Positions 34,701 through 44,677 of a stretch of DNA of 64,000 nt are shown here, in pieces; within the stretch, counting starts at the first letter, position 1; the number at the start of each line of letters is the position of its first letter. The notes beneath the pieces are model-generated. The model was not told where the DNA came from and did no database searches. It worked only from the letters and a program-made list of their open reading frames with translations. A program made the position numbers and the translations under genes. The DNA lies in NCBI RefSeq assembly GCF_040702995.1, contig NZ_CP159992.1, forward strand, positions 1,389,501 through 1,453,500, read 5' to 3'. Source of the stretch: Paenibacillus sp. AN1007 (lineage in GTDB: Bacteria > Bacillota > Bacilli > Paenibacillales > Paenibacillaceae).

Positions 34701-37700
34701 ACTGCGCCTCGGAATGAAACGGAACAAAAGCTGGCGGACATTTGGAGCGCTGTTCTCGCCATTCCTTCCATCGGGGTGAATGATCATTTCTTTGAGCTTG
34801 GCGGTCATTCACTGACGGCATTAAAGTTAGTCACAGAAATGAAAAAGCAATTTCAGATCCAGCTCCCTTTGAGCGAGATATTCCAGAAGCCGATACTGGC
34901 AGAGATGGCGGCGAGGATCAACAGGAACGAAGAGGCGGAATTTGTTGGAATCGAGCCTGCTCCCCAAGCCGAGTTCTATCCGGTGTCCTCCGCGCAAAAG
35001 CGCCTGTATGTTTTGAATAGTATGGCAGGAATTACAACAGCGTATAATATGCCGTTTATCCTGCAAATCGAGGGTAAGCTTGATGCTGAACGTTTGGAAC
35101 AATCTTTCCAATTGTTGATTTCCCGGCATGAGTCTTTACGTACTTCTTTTGTGTCTCTGCATGGGGAACCCGTTCAGAAGGTGCATGAGAACGTATCCTT
35201 TGCCATAGCGGAATTGGAGTCTCATCCTGAAGAGGATATAGAAAAAATCGTTGACCGGTTCGTCGTACCGTTTGATCTCGCGAGTGCTCCCTTACTGCGG
35301 GCAGGACGATCCACCATAGGGGAAGAAAGCTGCCTTCTGATCATTGATATCCACCATATCGCTGCCGACGGCGCTTCGATTGGAATCATCGTTCAGGAAT
35401 TCTGCGAGCTGTACAACAGTCTGGGTAAAAAAACAGATGCAAAACTTCATGCAGGGCAGCCGGCTCAGCGTGTTCAATATAAAGATTTTGCCGTTTGGCA
35501 GCGCAACCAGTCCGGTTCCAAGGAGAAGCAGCAGCAGGAGAATTACTGGCTTGATCAGTTTGCCGAAGAGCCGCCCGTGCTTAACTGGTTGACCGATTAT
35601 CCACGACCACAGATTCAGAGTTTTGAAGGAGCCTTTTTCTCCGTAAATCTCGATAAAGAGCTGGCGCTGAGGCTGAAGCAGCTGGCCAACGAAACGGGAG
35701 CCACCTTGTATATGGTTATGATGGCTGCCTACAGCATACTGCTGTCCAAATATGCCTCCCAAGAGGATATTGTAATCGGATCTCCGACGATGGGCAGATC
35801 TCATGCGGACGTGCTCCAAACGGTGGGTATGTTCGTCAATACGCTTGCTTTGCGTGTGAAACCGGGAGGAACAAAAACATTCGATCAATTCCTGAGTGAA
35901 GTAAAACAAACGACGCTTCAGGCTTTCGAGCACCAGGACTATCCATATGAGGAGCTTATCGAGAAGCTCGGACTCAGACGTGATCTAAGCCGCAACCCGC
36001 TGTTTGACACGGTATTCACGCTTCAAAACCTCGGTATTGAAGAGTTGGCTTTAGATGGGCTTACCGTACGTTCCCGTTCATGGGATGGACGGATGTCGAA
36101 GTTTGATTTGACATTGACGGTAACGGAAAATGAACGAGGAATGTCCATTGAAGCAGAGTATGCTTCCAAATTGTTCAAAGCCGGGACGATCGAGCGACTG
36201 ATGACGCACTACATTGAGGTTTTGAGATCAGCATCTGCCAGCAGGCATATCAAGCTGGAAGATATTGAACTGCTTCCGCTGAAGGAACGGACCCTCATCC
36301 TGGAACAATTCAATGGTCCCCAAAAGGACTTTGCAAACAGCCGAACTGCTTATGAGTGTTTTGCAGAACAGGCCAAGCGAACGCCGGATCGTACTGCTGT
36401 TGTTTTTAAAGATCGGCAGGTGACTTACCGCGAACTGGAGGAACAAACGAGCAGACTTGCTTACGTTCTGGTGGAAAAGGGCGTAAAACCCGGGGACATC
36501 ACGGCAATCATGGTCGACCATTCGGTCGAAATGATTGCGGCAGTGCTTGCAGTATTACAAACAGGTGCGGCGTATCTCCCCATCGACCACGAGTACCCTG
36601 CGGATCGTATTACTTACATTCTGGAGGACAGCAAGGCTGGACTGCTGCTGACAAAAAACGAACTGGTACAATCGAAAGAATTGAGCGTTCCCTGGATCGA
36701 TATAGAAGAAGCCCTAGTGTCGAACCGTAAGATTCATATGCAGGAGTCGTTCCCCACACCTAAAGGTTCGCCCACCGACTTGGCCTATGTGATCTATACG
36801 TCAGGCTCTACGGGGAAACCCAAAGGGGTGATGATCGAACACCGCTCCCTGCTCAATATGACAGGATGGTATCAATCGTACTACGGGCTGACGCCAGAGG
36901 ACAAAAATACCAAATATGCCGGATTCGGCTTTGACGCCTCCGTATGGGAGATATTCCCGTCGCTTTTGTCTGGCGGTGAGCTTCATATTATTCCGGAAGA
37001 GATTCGATATGATGTGCGGCGATTGGCGGATTACTATAACGAACAGGGCATCACTGTCAGCTTTCTGCCAACGGCCGTCTGTGAGCAGTTCACCCAGTTC
37101 AGGAACGATTCACTGCGTGTGCTGCTTACCGGAGGAGATAAGCTCAAGTCTTATCATCCCGGATCTTATGAGCTTGTAAATAATTACGGGCCGACAGAAA
37201 ACACCATTGTGACGGCAGCTTTCAAAGTGGACGGCGAATACGATAACATCCCGATCGGCTCCCCGATTGACAACGTAAGGGTGTATATCCTTGATAAAAA
37301 AGACAAGCTTCTGCCGATCGGCATTCCTGGTGAACTATGCATTGCCGGAGACAGTTTGGCACGGGGATATATGAATAGAGACGATTTGACAGCGGAGAAG
37401 TTTACCGCTGATCCGTTTCACACCGGGGAAAGAATGTACAGAACCGGTGATCTGGCTAGATGGCTGCCTGACGGAAACCTGGAGTATTTGGGACGGATGG
37501 ACGAGCAGGTCAAAATTCGCGGTTACCGCATCGAGCTTGGAGAAGTGGAGAATGTTCTGCTCAAACAGGAGGGCATTGCAGAGGCTATCGCAGCTGTGGT
37601 TCAAAATCCGAAGCAGGAAACAGAATTGTGCGCTTATATTACGACAACCCAAGAGCTTTCCATCCGCGAGCTTCGTGGACGTCTGGGGCGGGAACTGCCG

Positions 37701-40700
37701 GAATATATGGTCCCTGTTCACTATGTGGAACTGAACAAAATTCCGCTAACCTCCAACGGAAAGGTGGATCGCCGTGCACTTCCGCAGCCGGACTTTGCAT
37801 CTGCGGCGGATAATTATGTGCCACCGCGCGGCGCATCGGAACGAAAGCTGGCCGAAATATGGTCGGGAATTCTTGGAACGGCCTCCATCGGAGCCTACAG
37901 CCATTTCTTTGAACTGGGCGGGCATTCACTCAAAGCGGCAGCGCTGGCGGCCCACATCAAGGAAGCTTTCCAGATTGACTTTCCGTTAAGCAGTGTTTTT
38001 CAACATCCTGTGCTGGAACAGATGGCTGCGGCAGTTGACGCTTTGGAGCAAACAAGTTATTCCCCAATCACAAAGGTGGCGGAGAAGGAACATTATCCGG
38101 TGTCGTCGGCACAGAAGCGCTTGTTGATTCTCAACGAGCTTGTAGGGGCGGGAACAGCTTATAATATGCCTTTTGTTTTACAGCTAACGGGGCAGCTGGA
38201 CCGTGCACGGCTGCAGCAGGCATTCAATACCCTCATTCGCAGGCATGAAGCATTCAGAACCTCGTTTCGATTTGTAGAAGGGGAGCTGATGCAGATGGTG
38301 CATCACGACGTATCTTTCTCTGTTCAGGAGCTTGAGGCACCGGAAAATCCAGACCATATGGCGGAAATGATAGAGCGGTTCGTTGAACCCTTCTCCTTAC
38401 AAAAGGCACCGCTTATGCGTGTAGGTCTGGCTAACATGGGAGAGGACAGGCATATTTTGATCATCGATATCCATCATATCGTTTCGGATGGAGGATCGAT
38501 CCGCCTTCTTGTTGAGGAACTGAACTTGCTGTATAGCGGTCAGGAGCTGGATGATAGCCCATCACGTATTGAATATAAGGATTACGCGGCATGGCAAACG
38601 GAGATGTTTCAATCGGAAAGCTACGCGAAACAGGAACAGTATTGGCTGGAGCGTTTGGCAGGAGAGCTGCCCACTTTGAACCTTCCGGCAGATTATCCAC
38701 GGCCGCAAATTCAGAGTTTCGAAGGAGACGCTTTGTCTATTGCAATCGATGGTAAATTAAGCTCACGAATTGTTGGGGCTGCTGCCCAGACCGGAACTAC
38801 GTTATACATGTTCCTGTTGGCCGCATATAACATTCTTTTGTCCAAATACGCAAACCAAGAAGATATTATTGTCGGCACACCGACCTCCGGTCGACTGCAA
38901 AAGGAATTGGATGGTGTCATGGGTATGTTTGTCAATACCTTAGCAGTTCGAAATCAGCCGGAAGGAAGTAAACGATTCATTGACTTTTTGGGGGAAGTTA
39001 AAGAGCATTCGCTGCAGGCATTCGAGCACCAGATGGTTCAATATGAAGATCTGCTCGAAAGGTTGAATGTACGGCGGGATGCCAGTCGAAACCCGCTGTT
39101 TGATACGATGTTTGCTGTGGATAACGTCGGCGTTGGGGAATTACGGCTTGGTGAACTTCTAATAGAGCCGTATGACTTCGATAACGGTACTTCCAAATTC
39201 GATCTGATGGTTACGGCAGCAGAAGAGGAGGCACACATTCGCCTTGATGTAGAATATGCTCGTAAGCTCTTCCTTAAAGATACGGTGGAGCGGATGATGG
39301 CGCATTACGTTCAGATTCTGGAGAACGTGACCAGAGATGTGGAGATCCGGCTCTCCGAGATCGATATGCTGACGGAAGAAGAACGGCATCAGATCATCAC
39401 GGATTTTAACAATACGAAAACCGATTACCCCCGGCAAACCATTCACGAACTGTTCGAGGAACAGGCAGCTGAGCATACAGAAAGCATCGCGTTGGCATGT
39501 GAGGGTATCGAACTGACCTATGGCCAACTGAATGCCAAAGCAAATCAGCTTGCGGCGCTGCTGCGGGAGAAGGGCGTAGGGCCTGATTCAGTCGCTGCCA
39601 TTATGGGTGACCGTACGCTGGAAATGATTATCGGGATGCTTGCCATTCTCAAAGCGGGAGGCGCTTATCTTCCCATTGATCCTGACTATCCGCGCGACCG
39701 GGTGGAATATTTCTTCCAAAACAGCGGAGCCAAATGGCTGCTTGCTCGAAGCTGTTATGCTGATCGAGCAGCCTGCGGCGCAGAAGTCATCTCGATGGAT
39801 CATCGTCAGCTCTCTGACGAAAGTGCCCCGAACCTGCTGCATAAGACGGGTACCGACAATCTCGCCTATGTCATGTATACATCGGGATCAACCGGACTTC
39901 CTAAAGGTGTTATGGTAGAACATCTGGGTGTCTCCAGATTGGTGAAGAATACTAACTATGTTCGCTTCAGTCCGGAAGACCGGGTCCTGCAAACGGCAGC
40001 ACCCGTATTCGATGTCAGTGTATTTGATATATGGGGGGCGCTGCTGAACGGAGCAAGGCTGCACCTGGTTGACAAACTTACGCTGCTGGACCCAGTCCTC
40101 TTTGAATCTGCACTTCAGCAGCATGACATTACGACTTTATGGTTAACGTCGCCGTTATTTACACAGTTTGCTCAACACAAGCCAAGCATGTTCCTCAGTG
40201 TAAACTATTTAATTGTCGGTGGAGATGTTCTCTCCCCGAAACATATTCAGCAGGTAAGAGAGCAATCCGGTCCGTTAACCGTTGTAAACGGGTATGGACC
40301 TACAGAGAATACAACCTTCTCCTGCTGCTTTGTTATTGATAAGGCGTACGTAAATAGCGTTCCGATTGGGCCGCCTATCAGCAGCTCTACCGCCTATATT
40401 GTCGATAGGTACGGGAATTTGAACCCTGTCGGTGTTCCCGGCGAGCTTTGGGTAGGGGGAGACGGCGTGGCTAGGGGATATATAAACAATGAAGAATTGT
40501 CGGCGCAGAAATTTTTCTCCAACCCGTTTGTTCCCGGGGATCGGGTCTACCGGACCGGGGATGCTGCCAAATGGCTTCCAGACGGCTCTATCGAGTTTAT
40601 CGGCAGAATGGACAACCAGGTGAAAATTCGGGGATTCCGGATCGAAACAGGTGAGGTTGAGAATGTACTGCTCAGTCATCCTTCCGTGAAAGAAGCTGTC

Positions 40701-42812
40701 ATTCTGGTCAAACAGGTAGGAGGATCACAGGATAAAATCCTCTGCGGATATGTTGTGGCAGAGGTTGAATTGACCATACAATCGTTAAAGGAATTTATGG
40801 CACAGCACCTTCCTGACTACATGATTCCGACCGTAATTTTATTTATGGCTCAGCTTCCGCTCAACGTGAATGGTAAAGTGGACCGAAAAGCGCTTCCCGA
40901 GCCGGATTATGATGTAACCGAGACGGAATATACTCCGCCAAGGAATGAGATGGAAGCTGCAGTTGTGCAGATCTGGTCGGAAGTGCTTGGACTGGAGCGG
41001 GTTAGCGTCCACAACAATTTCTTTGAAATCGGAGGACATTCCTTAAAGGCCATGCAGGTTGTTTCAAAGCTGGGTAATCTCGGCTTTGAACTGAGTATAA
41101 ATCAGGTGTTCGCCCATCAGACTCCTGCCGAGCTGGCGGCATCTATGGTACGTTCCGTAATGGTAGAAACGGAGCACCGTTTGACGGATATTCCTGCGGC
41201 GGAGCAGTGGCTCGGGGAACGCCTGGATCGCACCTGCAGCTGGGAAAATTATTCCGTTGATGGTGAAGAATTCATGGTTCTCTACATTTCAGGGATGGAT
41301 GAGGGACTGAAGCGGAGAGCAGAGAATTTGATTGCTGCACACCTGGACGAGCGGATTCAACCGCACTTCATTGAAGATGCTTCGAGGGCGCTGGCATCGG
41401 CATCAGAACGGATCCTAAGCAGGCAGGAACTGAACGACCGTTTGGGTTTGCGGCAAATGAATGGTACAGACTGGATAGAGTCTATCATGGATTCAATCTC
41501 ACAGAAGCAGAAAGAGTACGCCCAAGGCATTACAAATCAGGCAGTAGTCAAGGAGTATGACATATCGCCTTCGCAGACGTATCATTTCAAACATAAAGAT
41601 GTGTCTGGTACGATGGTTAAATTCAGAAAAGGGATTCAGCCGGAGTTGTTGGGCCGAGCCCTGCAGCGAGTTGTATCCGCCGAGGAAGTCATGCGCAGTG
41701 TACTCCTCGAAGATACTGAAACGGAAACCGTACGTTGGCGATTGCATGAAAGTCCGGAGCAGCTTGATCTACCTATGCTGGATATTTCCAGTTTTGAATC
41801 GGAGTCGCAAAAAGATATGCTGCGGGCACTTATGAAAAAATTCTTCATCAGGCCATATACGAACAGCGATCCATTAATGTACAGGGTGCTGCTGGTCAAG
41901 CAAAATGTAAAGGAATACGTGCTGCTGCTCCCATTCTCACATACGATTTTCGATTACATGAGTAATGAAATTCTGCGTAATCGAGTAATCCATGAATATG
42001 AATCCCTATGCCAAGGGAACGTTCAGGAAACGAGAATAAGCCGGACCTTTACGGATTTCGCCGATCAGATTCGCAGAGGACCGGAAGGAATGTCGGCGGC
42101 AAGATTTAATGAGCTTTACAATATTTCGTCGTTTGCAGACGCTGCTGGAGAAATTGCTGTCAGTATGTATCAGCGCAGCGAACTGGACCCGGCAAAGATT
42201 ATGGTGCTGCACCACAGTGTTCCGTTTGAAATGGATTTATCGGAAACGCCGGATGAAGAGCTGAAATGGAAGACTGCTTTGGGGATCTGCGCTGCATTTT
42301 TCGGAACGTACTTCGGTAAAACGCGAATTCCGTTATGGATGACACATTTTGGCAGACAGTATCAGGATCAGTCCTACTTCGATATAGTCGGTGAATGCAT
42401 AGATTATATTCCCCTGTTGTTGGACTGCGAAGAAGGAATGGAGAGGCAAACCGAACAAATCAAAGAGATGCTGAAATCCGCCTCTGAGCATAACATCCAT
42501 TTTGCGAATCTGTTGTACAACGAGTCGATTGATCCGTCCTTTGCGGATGCGGCGCAGCGGTTGGCCGCAGCCCATCAGGAGATGCCAATCAATTTCAACT
42601 ATTTGGGTGAACTCGGCACGGAAACGGATTTGGACTATCTGGAAGAAGATGGCGTGAATTGTGATGAACCAAACCGGATCTTGTGCATGGCATGGCATCA
42701 AGAGAATCAGATTCACCTGACGCTGGTTATTCCTGCGGAAGAGAATCCCGATACTCTTCGCAGCATGCTTAATGAAGCTGCACGGAAGCATATGAAGGGT
42801 GTAAAAATATGA
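31758..42812 (+). CDS. NRPS with modules Val, Leu, Val-like and a terminal degenerate C/E-like domain
   Basis: About 3684 residues. TTG 31758 is preferred (AGGGAG 8 nt upstream); ATG 31752 would be only 2 nt from it. Domains: C6 (H144, HHIILDG); A5 (TSGSTGRPKG near 629, code DAFWIGGTFK, Val); PCP (Ser1018); C7 (H1199, HHIAADG); A6 (near 1680, code DAWFLGNIVK, Leu); PCP (Ser2057); C8 (H2239, HHIVSDG); A7 (near 2706, code DVFWIGGTFK, Val or another aliphatic); PCP (Ser3095). After PCP there is a linker of about 140 residues, then a final C-superfamily domain (about 3240-3684) with SHTIFD (Ser3394-Asp3399) in place of HHxxxDG, and epimerase-like HFGRQY and NFNYLGELG. There is no GxSxG thioesterase and no reductase domain. 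Its stop overlaps the exporter start. Confidence 0.94.
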   Translation: MTDKLTIAGVYNLTPMQEGMLFHSYLNPASGAYFEQFSCTVSGRLDALILEKSFNVLIDKYDVLRLNFIHENTKSPKQVVFKKRFMPVFYKDLSSFDVKEQERHIRSYIQDDRKKGFDLAKDVLLRAAVLQTGEFSYKLIWSYHHIILDGWCLKTIVEELFDVYKSLSQGTFSSVEEAPPFSRYIQWLDRQNREEARSYWAGYLEGYESDIELPSFGMDTQVGRNGQDRREAQQEERAVQVDRTYKISQETTHRLEQLAKSHQVTLNTVLQSAWGLLMGRYNGTEDVIFGSVTSGRPAEVEEIENMVGLFINTVPIRITFQGGMPFSALIQEVQQASLETQSYDFYPLAEIQSLTSKKQQLISHIYAFQNYPVSADPLDEEEAAFVITELEDFEQTHYDFNLILMPNDGLQVKFKYNSARYAQVAMDRLFGHFEQVLDQISGNADILIQQISVMTDDEKQQILHQFNTVGEYPRDHTIVQLFERQAEKNPGNIAIVNKEHKLTYAELNARADHLASRLRRKGIVPDSVVGLIGDRSLETVVGMLGILKAGGAYLPIDPEYPEERIAFMLRDSETRWIVTPECYADKYMDGVESIILDREGYDCSPALMDNHAADREKIITPANLAYVMYTSGSTGRPKGVMIEHHNVVQLVQNNSYVPFEPGDRILQTGAPVFDACTFEIWGALLNGLELYIIDKNSILDAQLLGEAIREYRITTMWLTSPLFNQLSQLDPTLFRPLRFLIVGGDTLSPKHIKLVSEQCHHTTIINGYGPTENTTFSCCYTIRSFEEKRIPIGGPIAHSTAYIVDAYGHLCPVGVPGELWVGGDGVGRGYINNLSLTSEKFIASPFIEGERIYRTGDLVTWLPDGSIDFIGRLDNQVKIRGFRIETGEIESRIQMHDSVKEAVVTVIDKGDGLKSLCAYVVGAEHLDASGMKRYLLNDLPDYMVPVHWIFMDQLPLTPNGKVHLQALPEPEETNALGDETFTAPRNETEQKLADIWSAVLAIPSIGVNDHFFELGGHSLTALKLVTEMKKQFQIQLPLSEIFQKPILAEMAARINRNEEAEFVGIEPAPQAEFYPVSSAQKRLYVLNSMAGITTAYNMPFILQIEGKLDAERLEQSFQLLISRHESLRTSFVSLHGEPVQKVHENVSFAIAELESHPEEDIEKIVDRFVVPFDLASAPLLRAGRSTIGEESCLLIIDIHHIAADGASIGIIVQEFCELYNSLGKKTDAKLHAGQPAQRVQYKDFAVWQRNQSGSKEKQQQENYWLDQFAEEPPVLNWLTDYPRPQIQSFEGAFFSVNLDKELALRLKQLANETGATLYMVMMAAYSILLSKYASQEDIVIGSPTMGRSHADVLQTVGMFVNTLALRVKPGGTKTFDQFLSEVKQTTLQAFEHQDYPYEELIEKLGLRRDLSRNPLFDTVFTLQNLGIEELALDGLTVRSRSWDGRMSKFDLTLTVTENERGMSIEAEYASKLFKAGTIERLMTHYIEVLRSASASRHIKLEDIELLPLKERTLILEQFNGPQKDFANSRTAYECFAEQAKRTPDRTAVVFKDRQVTYRELEEQTSRLAYVLVEKGVKPGDITAIMVDHSVEMIAAVLAVLQTGAAYLPIDHEYPADRITYILEDSKAGLLLTKNELVQSKELSVPWIDIEEALVSNRKIHMQESFPTPKGSPTDLAYVIYTSGSTGKPKGVMIEHRSLLNMTGWYQSYYGLTPEDKNTKYAGFGFDASVWEIFPSLLSGGELHIIPEEIRYDVRRLADYYNEQGITVSFLPTAVCEQFTQFRNDSLRVLLTGGDKLKSYHPGSYELVNNYGPTENTIVTAAFKVDGEYDNIPIGSPIDNVRVYILDKKDKLLPIGIPGELCIAGDSLARGYMNRDDLTAEKFTADPFHTGERMYRTGDLARWLPDGNLEYLGRMDEQVKIRGYRIELGEVENVLLKQEGIAEAIAAVVQNPKQETELCAYITTTQELSIRELRGRLGRELPEYMVPVHYVELNKIPLTSNGKVDRRALPQPDFASAADNYVPPRGASERKLAEIWSGILGTASIGAYSHFFELGGHSLKAAALAAHIKEAFQIDFPLSSVFQHPVLEQMAAAVDALEQTSYSPITKVAEKEHYPVSSAQKRLLILNELVGAGTAYNMPFVLQLTGQLDRARLQQAFNTLIRRHEAFRTSFRFVEGELMQMVHHDVSFSVQELEAPENPDHMAEMIERFVEPFSLQKAPLMRVGLANMGEDRHILIIDIHHIVSDGGSIRLLVEELNLLYSGQELDDSPSRIEYKDYAAWQTEMFQSESYAKQEQYWLERLAGELPTLNLPADYPRPQIQSFEGDALSIAIDGKLSSRIVGAAAQTGTTLYMFLLAAYNILLSKYANQEDIIVGTPTSGRLQKELDGVMGMFVNTLAVRNQPEGSKRFIDFLGEVKEHSLQAFEHQMVQYEDLLERLNVRRDASRNPLFDTMFAVDNVGVGELRLGELLIEPYDFDNGTSKFDLMVTAAEEEAHIRLDVEYARKLFLKDTVERMMAHYVQILENVTRDVEIRLSEIDMLTEEERHQIITDFNNTKTDYPRQTIHELFEEQAAEHTESIALACEGIELTYGQLNAKANQLAALLREKGVGPDSVAAIMGDRTLEMIIGMLAILKAGGAYLPIDPDYPRDRVEYFFQNSGAKWLLARSCYADRAACGAEVISMDHRQLSDESAPNLLHKTGTDNLAYVMYTSGSTGLPKGVMVEHLGVSRLVKNTNYVRFSPEDRVLQTAAPVFDVSVFDIWGALLNGARLHLVDKLTLLDPVLFESALQQHDITTLWLTSPLFTQFAQHKPSMFLSVNYLIVGGDVLSPKHIQQVREQSGPLTVVNGYGPTENTTFSCCFVIDKAYVNSVPIGPPISSSTAYIVDRYGNLNPVGVPGELWVGGDGVARGYINNEELSAQKFFSNPFVPGDRVYRTGDAAKWLPDGSIEFIGRMDNQVKIRGFRIETGEVENVLLSHPSVKEAVILVKQVGGSQDKILCGYVVAEVELTIQSLKEFMAQHLPDYMIPTVILFMAQLPLNVNGKVDRKALPEPDYDVTETEYTPPRNEMEAAVVQIWSEVLGLERVSVHNNFFEIGGHSLKAMQVVSKLGNLGFELSINQVFAHQTPAELAASMVRSVMVETEHRLTDIPAAEQWLGERLDRTCSWENYSVDGEEFMVLYISGMDEGLKRRAENLIAAHLDERIQPHFIEDASRALASASERILSRQELNDRLGLRQMNGTDWIESIMDSISQKQKEYAQGITNQAVVKEYDISPSQTYHFKHKDVSGTMVKFRKGIQPELLGRALQRVVSAEEVMRSVLLEDTETETVRWRLHESPEQLDLPMLDISSFESESQKDMLRALMKKFFIRPYTNSDPLMYRVLLVKQNVKEYVLLLPFSHTIFDYMSNEILRNRVIHEYESLCQGNVQETRISRTFTDFADQIRRGPEGMSAARFNELYNISSFADAAGEIAVSMYQRSELDPAKIMVLHHSVPFEMDLSETPDEELKWKTALGICAAFFGTYFGKTRIPLWMTHFGRQYQDQSYFDIVGECIDYIPLLLDCEEGMERQTEQIKEMLKSASEHNIHFANLLYNESIDPSFADAAQRLAAAHQEMPINFNYLGELGTETDLDYLEEDGVNCDEPNRILCMAWHQENQIHLTLVIPAEENPDTLRSMLNEAARKHMKGVKI

Positions 42813-44095
42813 GAGACTCAACCAACATCATCGTTTTTAGTCTAAGCAGATTAATCACCGAACTGGGAACATCCATTTTTCGTTTTGCACTCAGTCTGTA
42901 TGTTCTGGATCTTACCGGTTCATCAAGTATGTTCGCTTTAGTGTTGAGCTTTACCTATATTCCGGGTATATTCGTCAATATTATCGCTGGTGTGTTTGTA
43001 GACCGCAGTCGCAGTAAAAAAAGGATTATGATCGTCTGTGATTTCCTATGCGGTATTTCAGTTCTCACGCTTATGTTCTTGTTTCAGTCGTTTCACGACA
43101 GTATCTGGCTGTTCGTTGTTTACTCGATGATCTTGAGCGCGCTTCAAGCGCTCTTTACTCTGACGGTAAACTCATCCGTTCCCAACATTGTCTCCCCGGA
43201 AAGAGTTCCGACGGTCAATTCCAGTACGCAGAGCATCGCCGCCCTAATCGGTATACTGGGACCGGTGATCGGTGCAGCGGCGTACAGCAAATTTGGGCTG
43301 GAGCATATCTTTTTGATTGAGGGAGCCGCGTTTATTCTCTCCGGGTTTTTGAATTTGTTATTGAAATTCACCCCGCGCAAAGAGGAGATCGGGGAATCAA
43401 AGCCTTATTTTGAAAGTGTAAAAGAGGTTTACAAATACATTCGCGGCCGGGCTGCGATTAAGTATCTGCTGCTGATTTTTGTTTTTATTAACTTTGTGAT
43501 TGCTCCAGCAGTTTCTCTTATCCTGCCCTTTATCGTGTATCAAGCGCTTGATATGACGCCGCAGCAGTTATCATTTATTGAAGCAGCGCTGGCGGCAGGC
43601 GTAATTATAGGGGCCGTTATTGTGTCAATACCGGTCATCAACCGGTTTATTACCAACAAAATCTTCATTCTAATCCAGATTCAGGCGCTGATGATTGTCC
43701 TGTGGATGTTCCCACAGTGGCCTATCTTTGAAGCAAGCACCAAGGTTGTACTTATGGTAGGTTTCATGATTGTCTTGATGTTTACCGGGATACTCAACAC
43801 AATGGGCAATATTCCAATGCTTTCTTATGTTCAGCTCTATATACCCGAGCGGATAAGGGCCAGCGTTTTGGGGGTGGTGAACACTGTAATAACGATCGCT
43901 GTACCTATAGGAATGGGAGTATACGGTGCACTTCTGGAAGTCGTAGACTGGTACTATATCACACTGGTTTCCGGTGTGGGTTTACTTGCGGTCGGCATCC
44001 TGGCTTATCGTAACCGTGATCTCAGAGAGTTCTTTACTCAAGGCATGGAGCCTGAACCTGAACCTCTAAAAGTGGCCGAAGTACACGAAGCCTGA
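42809..44095 (+). CDS. MFS exporter, probable lipopeptide efflux
   Basis: A 428-residue major facilitator protein with about 12 hydrophobic spans. Between spans 2 and 3 is a short basic loop, GVFVDRSRSKKR, the MFS motif A. Overall pattern (N-terminal FSLSRLITELGTSIFRFALS) matches the drug/siderophore exporter group (EntS/YfiS-like). The start ATG 42809 overlaps the synthetase stop (ATGA), so it is translationally coupled and belongs to the biosynthetic operon. By position it is the likely exporter of the product. The charged C-terminal tail (PEPEPLKVAEVHEA) is cytoplasmic. A clear terminator follows. Confidence 0.88.
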   Translation: MRDSTNIIVFSLSRLITELGTSIFRFALSLYVLDLTGSSSMFALVLSFTYIPGIFVNIIAGVFVDRSRSKKRIMIVCDFLCGISVLTLMFLFQSFHDSIWLFVVYSMILSALQALFTLTVNSSVPNIVSPERVPTVNSSTQSIAALIGILGPVIGAAAYSKFGLEHIFLIEGAAFILSGFLNLLLKFTPRKEEIGESKPYFESVKEVYKYIRGRAAIKYLLLIFVFINFVIAPAVSLILPFIVYQALDMTPQQLSFIEAALAAGVIIGAVIVSIPVINRFITNKIFILIQIQALMIVLWMFPQWPIFEASTKVVLMVGFMIVLMFTGILNTMGNIPMLSYVQLYIPERIRASVLGVVNTVITIAVPIGMGVYGALLEVVDWYYITLVSGVGLLAVGILAYRNRDLREFFTQGMEPEPEPLKVAEVHEA

Positions 44096-44221
44096 CACAT
44101 TCTATAGAAACAGCAGCATCGGAACCGTCAAGCCTGAACTGGGGATGCAGTCAAAAGCGAAAGACAAGTTTACTTTTTTGTTTTCAAAGCATGTCTCTCG
44201 GTCCCGGGTATTTTATAAAAG

Positions 44222-44267
44222 AGATCATATCGGACTTGGTTAAACAAGACGGATATGATCTTTTTTA
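44222..44267 (+). terminator. Rho-independent terminator of the lipopeptide operon
   Basis: AGATCATATC (44222-44231) pairs with GATATGATCT (44252-44261), followed by six T residues. Position, 126 nt after the exporter stop codon, marks the end of the biosynthetic operon. Confidence 0.85.
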
Positions 44268-44677
44268 TATGTCTTTTGTTTTTTGGCTGCCTGCCGGGCA
44301 CCTCACTTACTCTTCCACATCGCTTAGTTCATAAACACAAATCCTGCATAATACATATCAGAAAGTGGGTTCGCCTGGTCATTTTATGAAGAGAGGCCAC
44401 AATGGTGTATACTATCGATAGGCATATTTTACCTTCACCTTGCTGACGGATAATTCGAGTGAGATATTACATGAAATGAAGAGAACAGAAAAAAGCCGGA
44501 GAAGCGGAACGTTCGCTTTTATCCCAGGATTTCTCCTCCACAAGCAAAAATCAAAAATTGGGGGATAACATGGATCGGAAGCTTGTTCTGTCATCGGAGT
44601 GCTGGTGTAATTTTCACATTTGAGCGAGAATCCAGTCACAACCAATACAACAATCTATGGACGGAGGACTCAAGTTT
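44268..44677. other. Gene-free stretch before the M16 protease
   Basis: About 410 bp with no supported gene. A palindromic CTATCGATAG overlaps a -10-like TATACT at 44408-44413, but no good -35 stands at the right distance. The last 30 bases carry the GGAGG site of the protease gene. I see no riboswitch or repeat that I can name. Confidence 0.5.
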
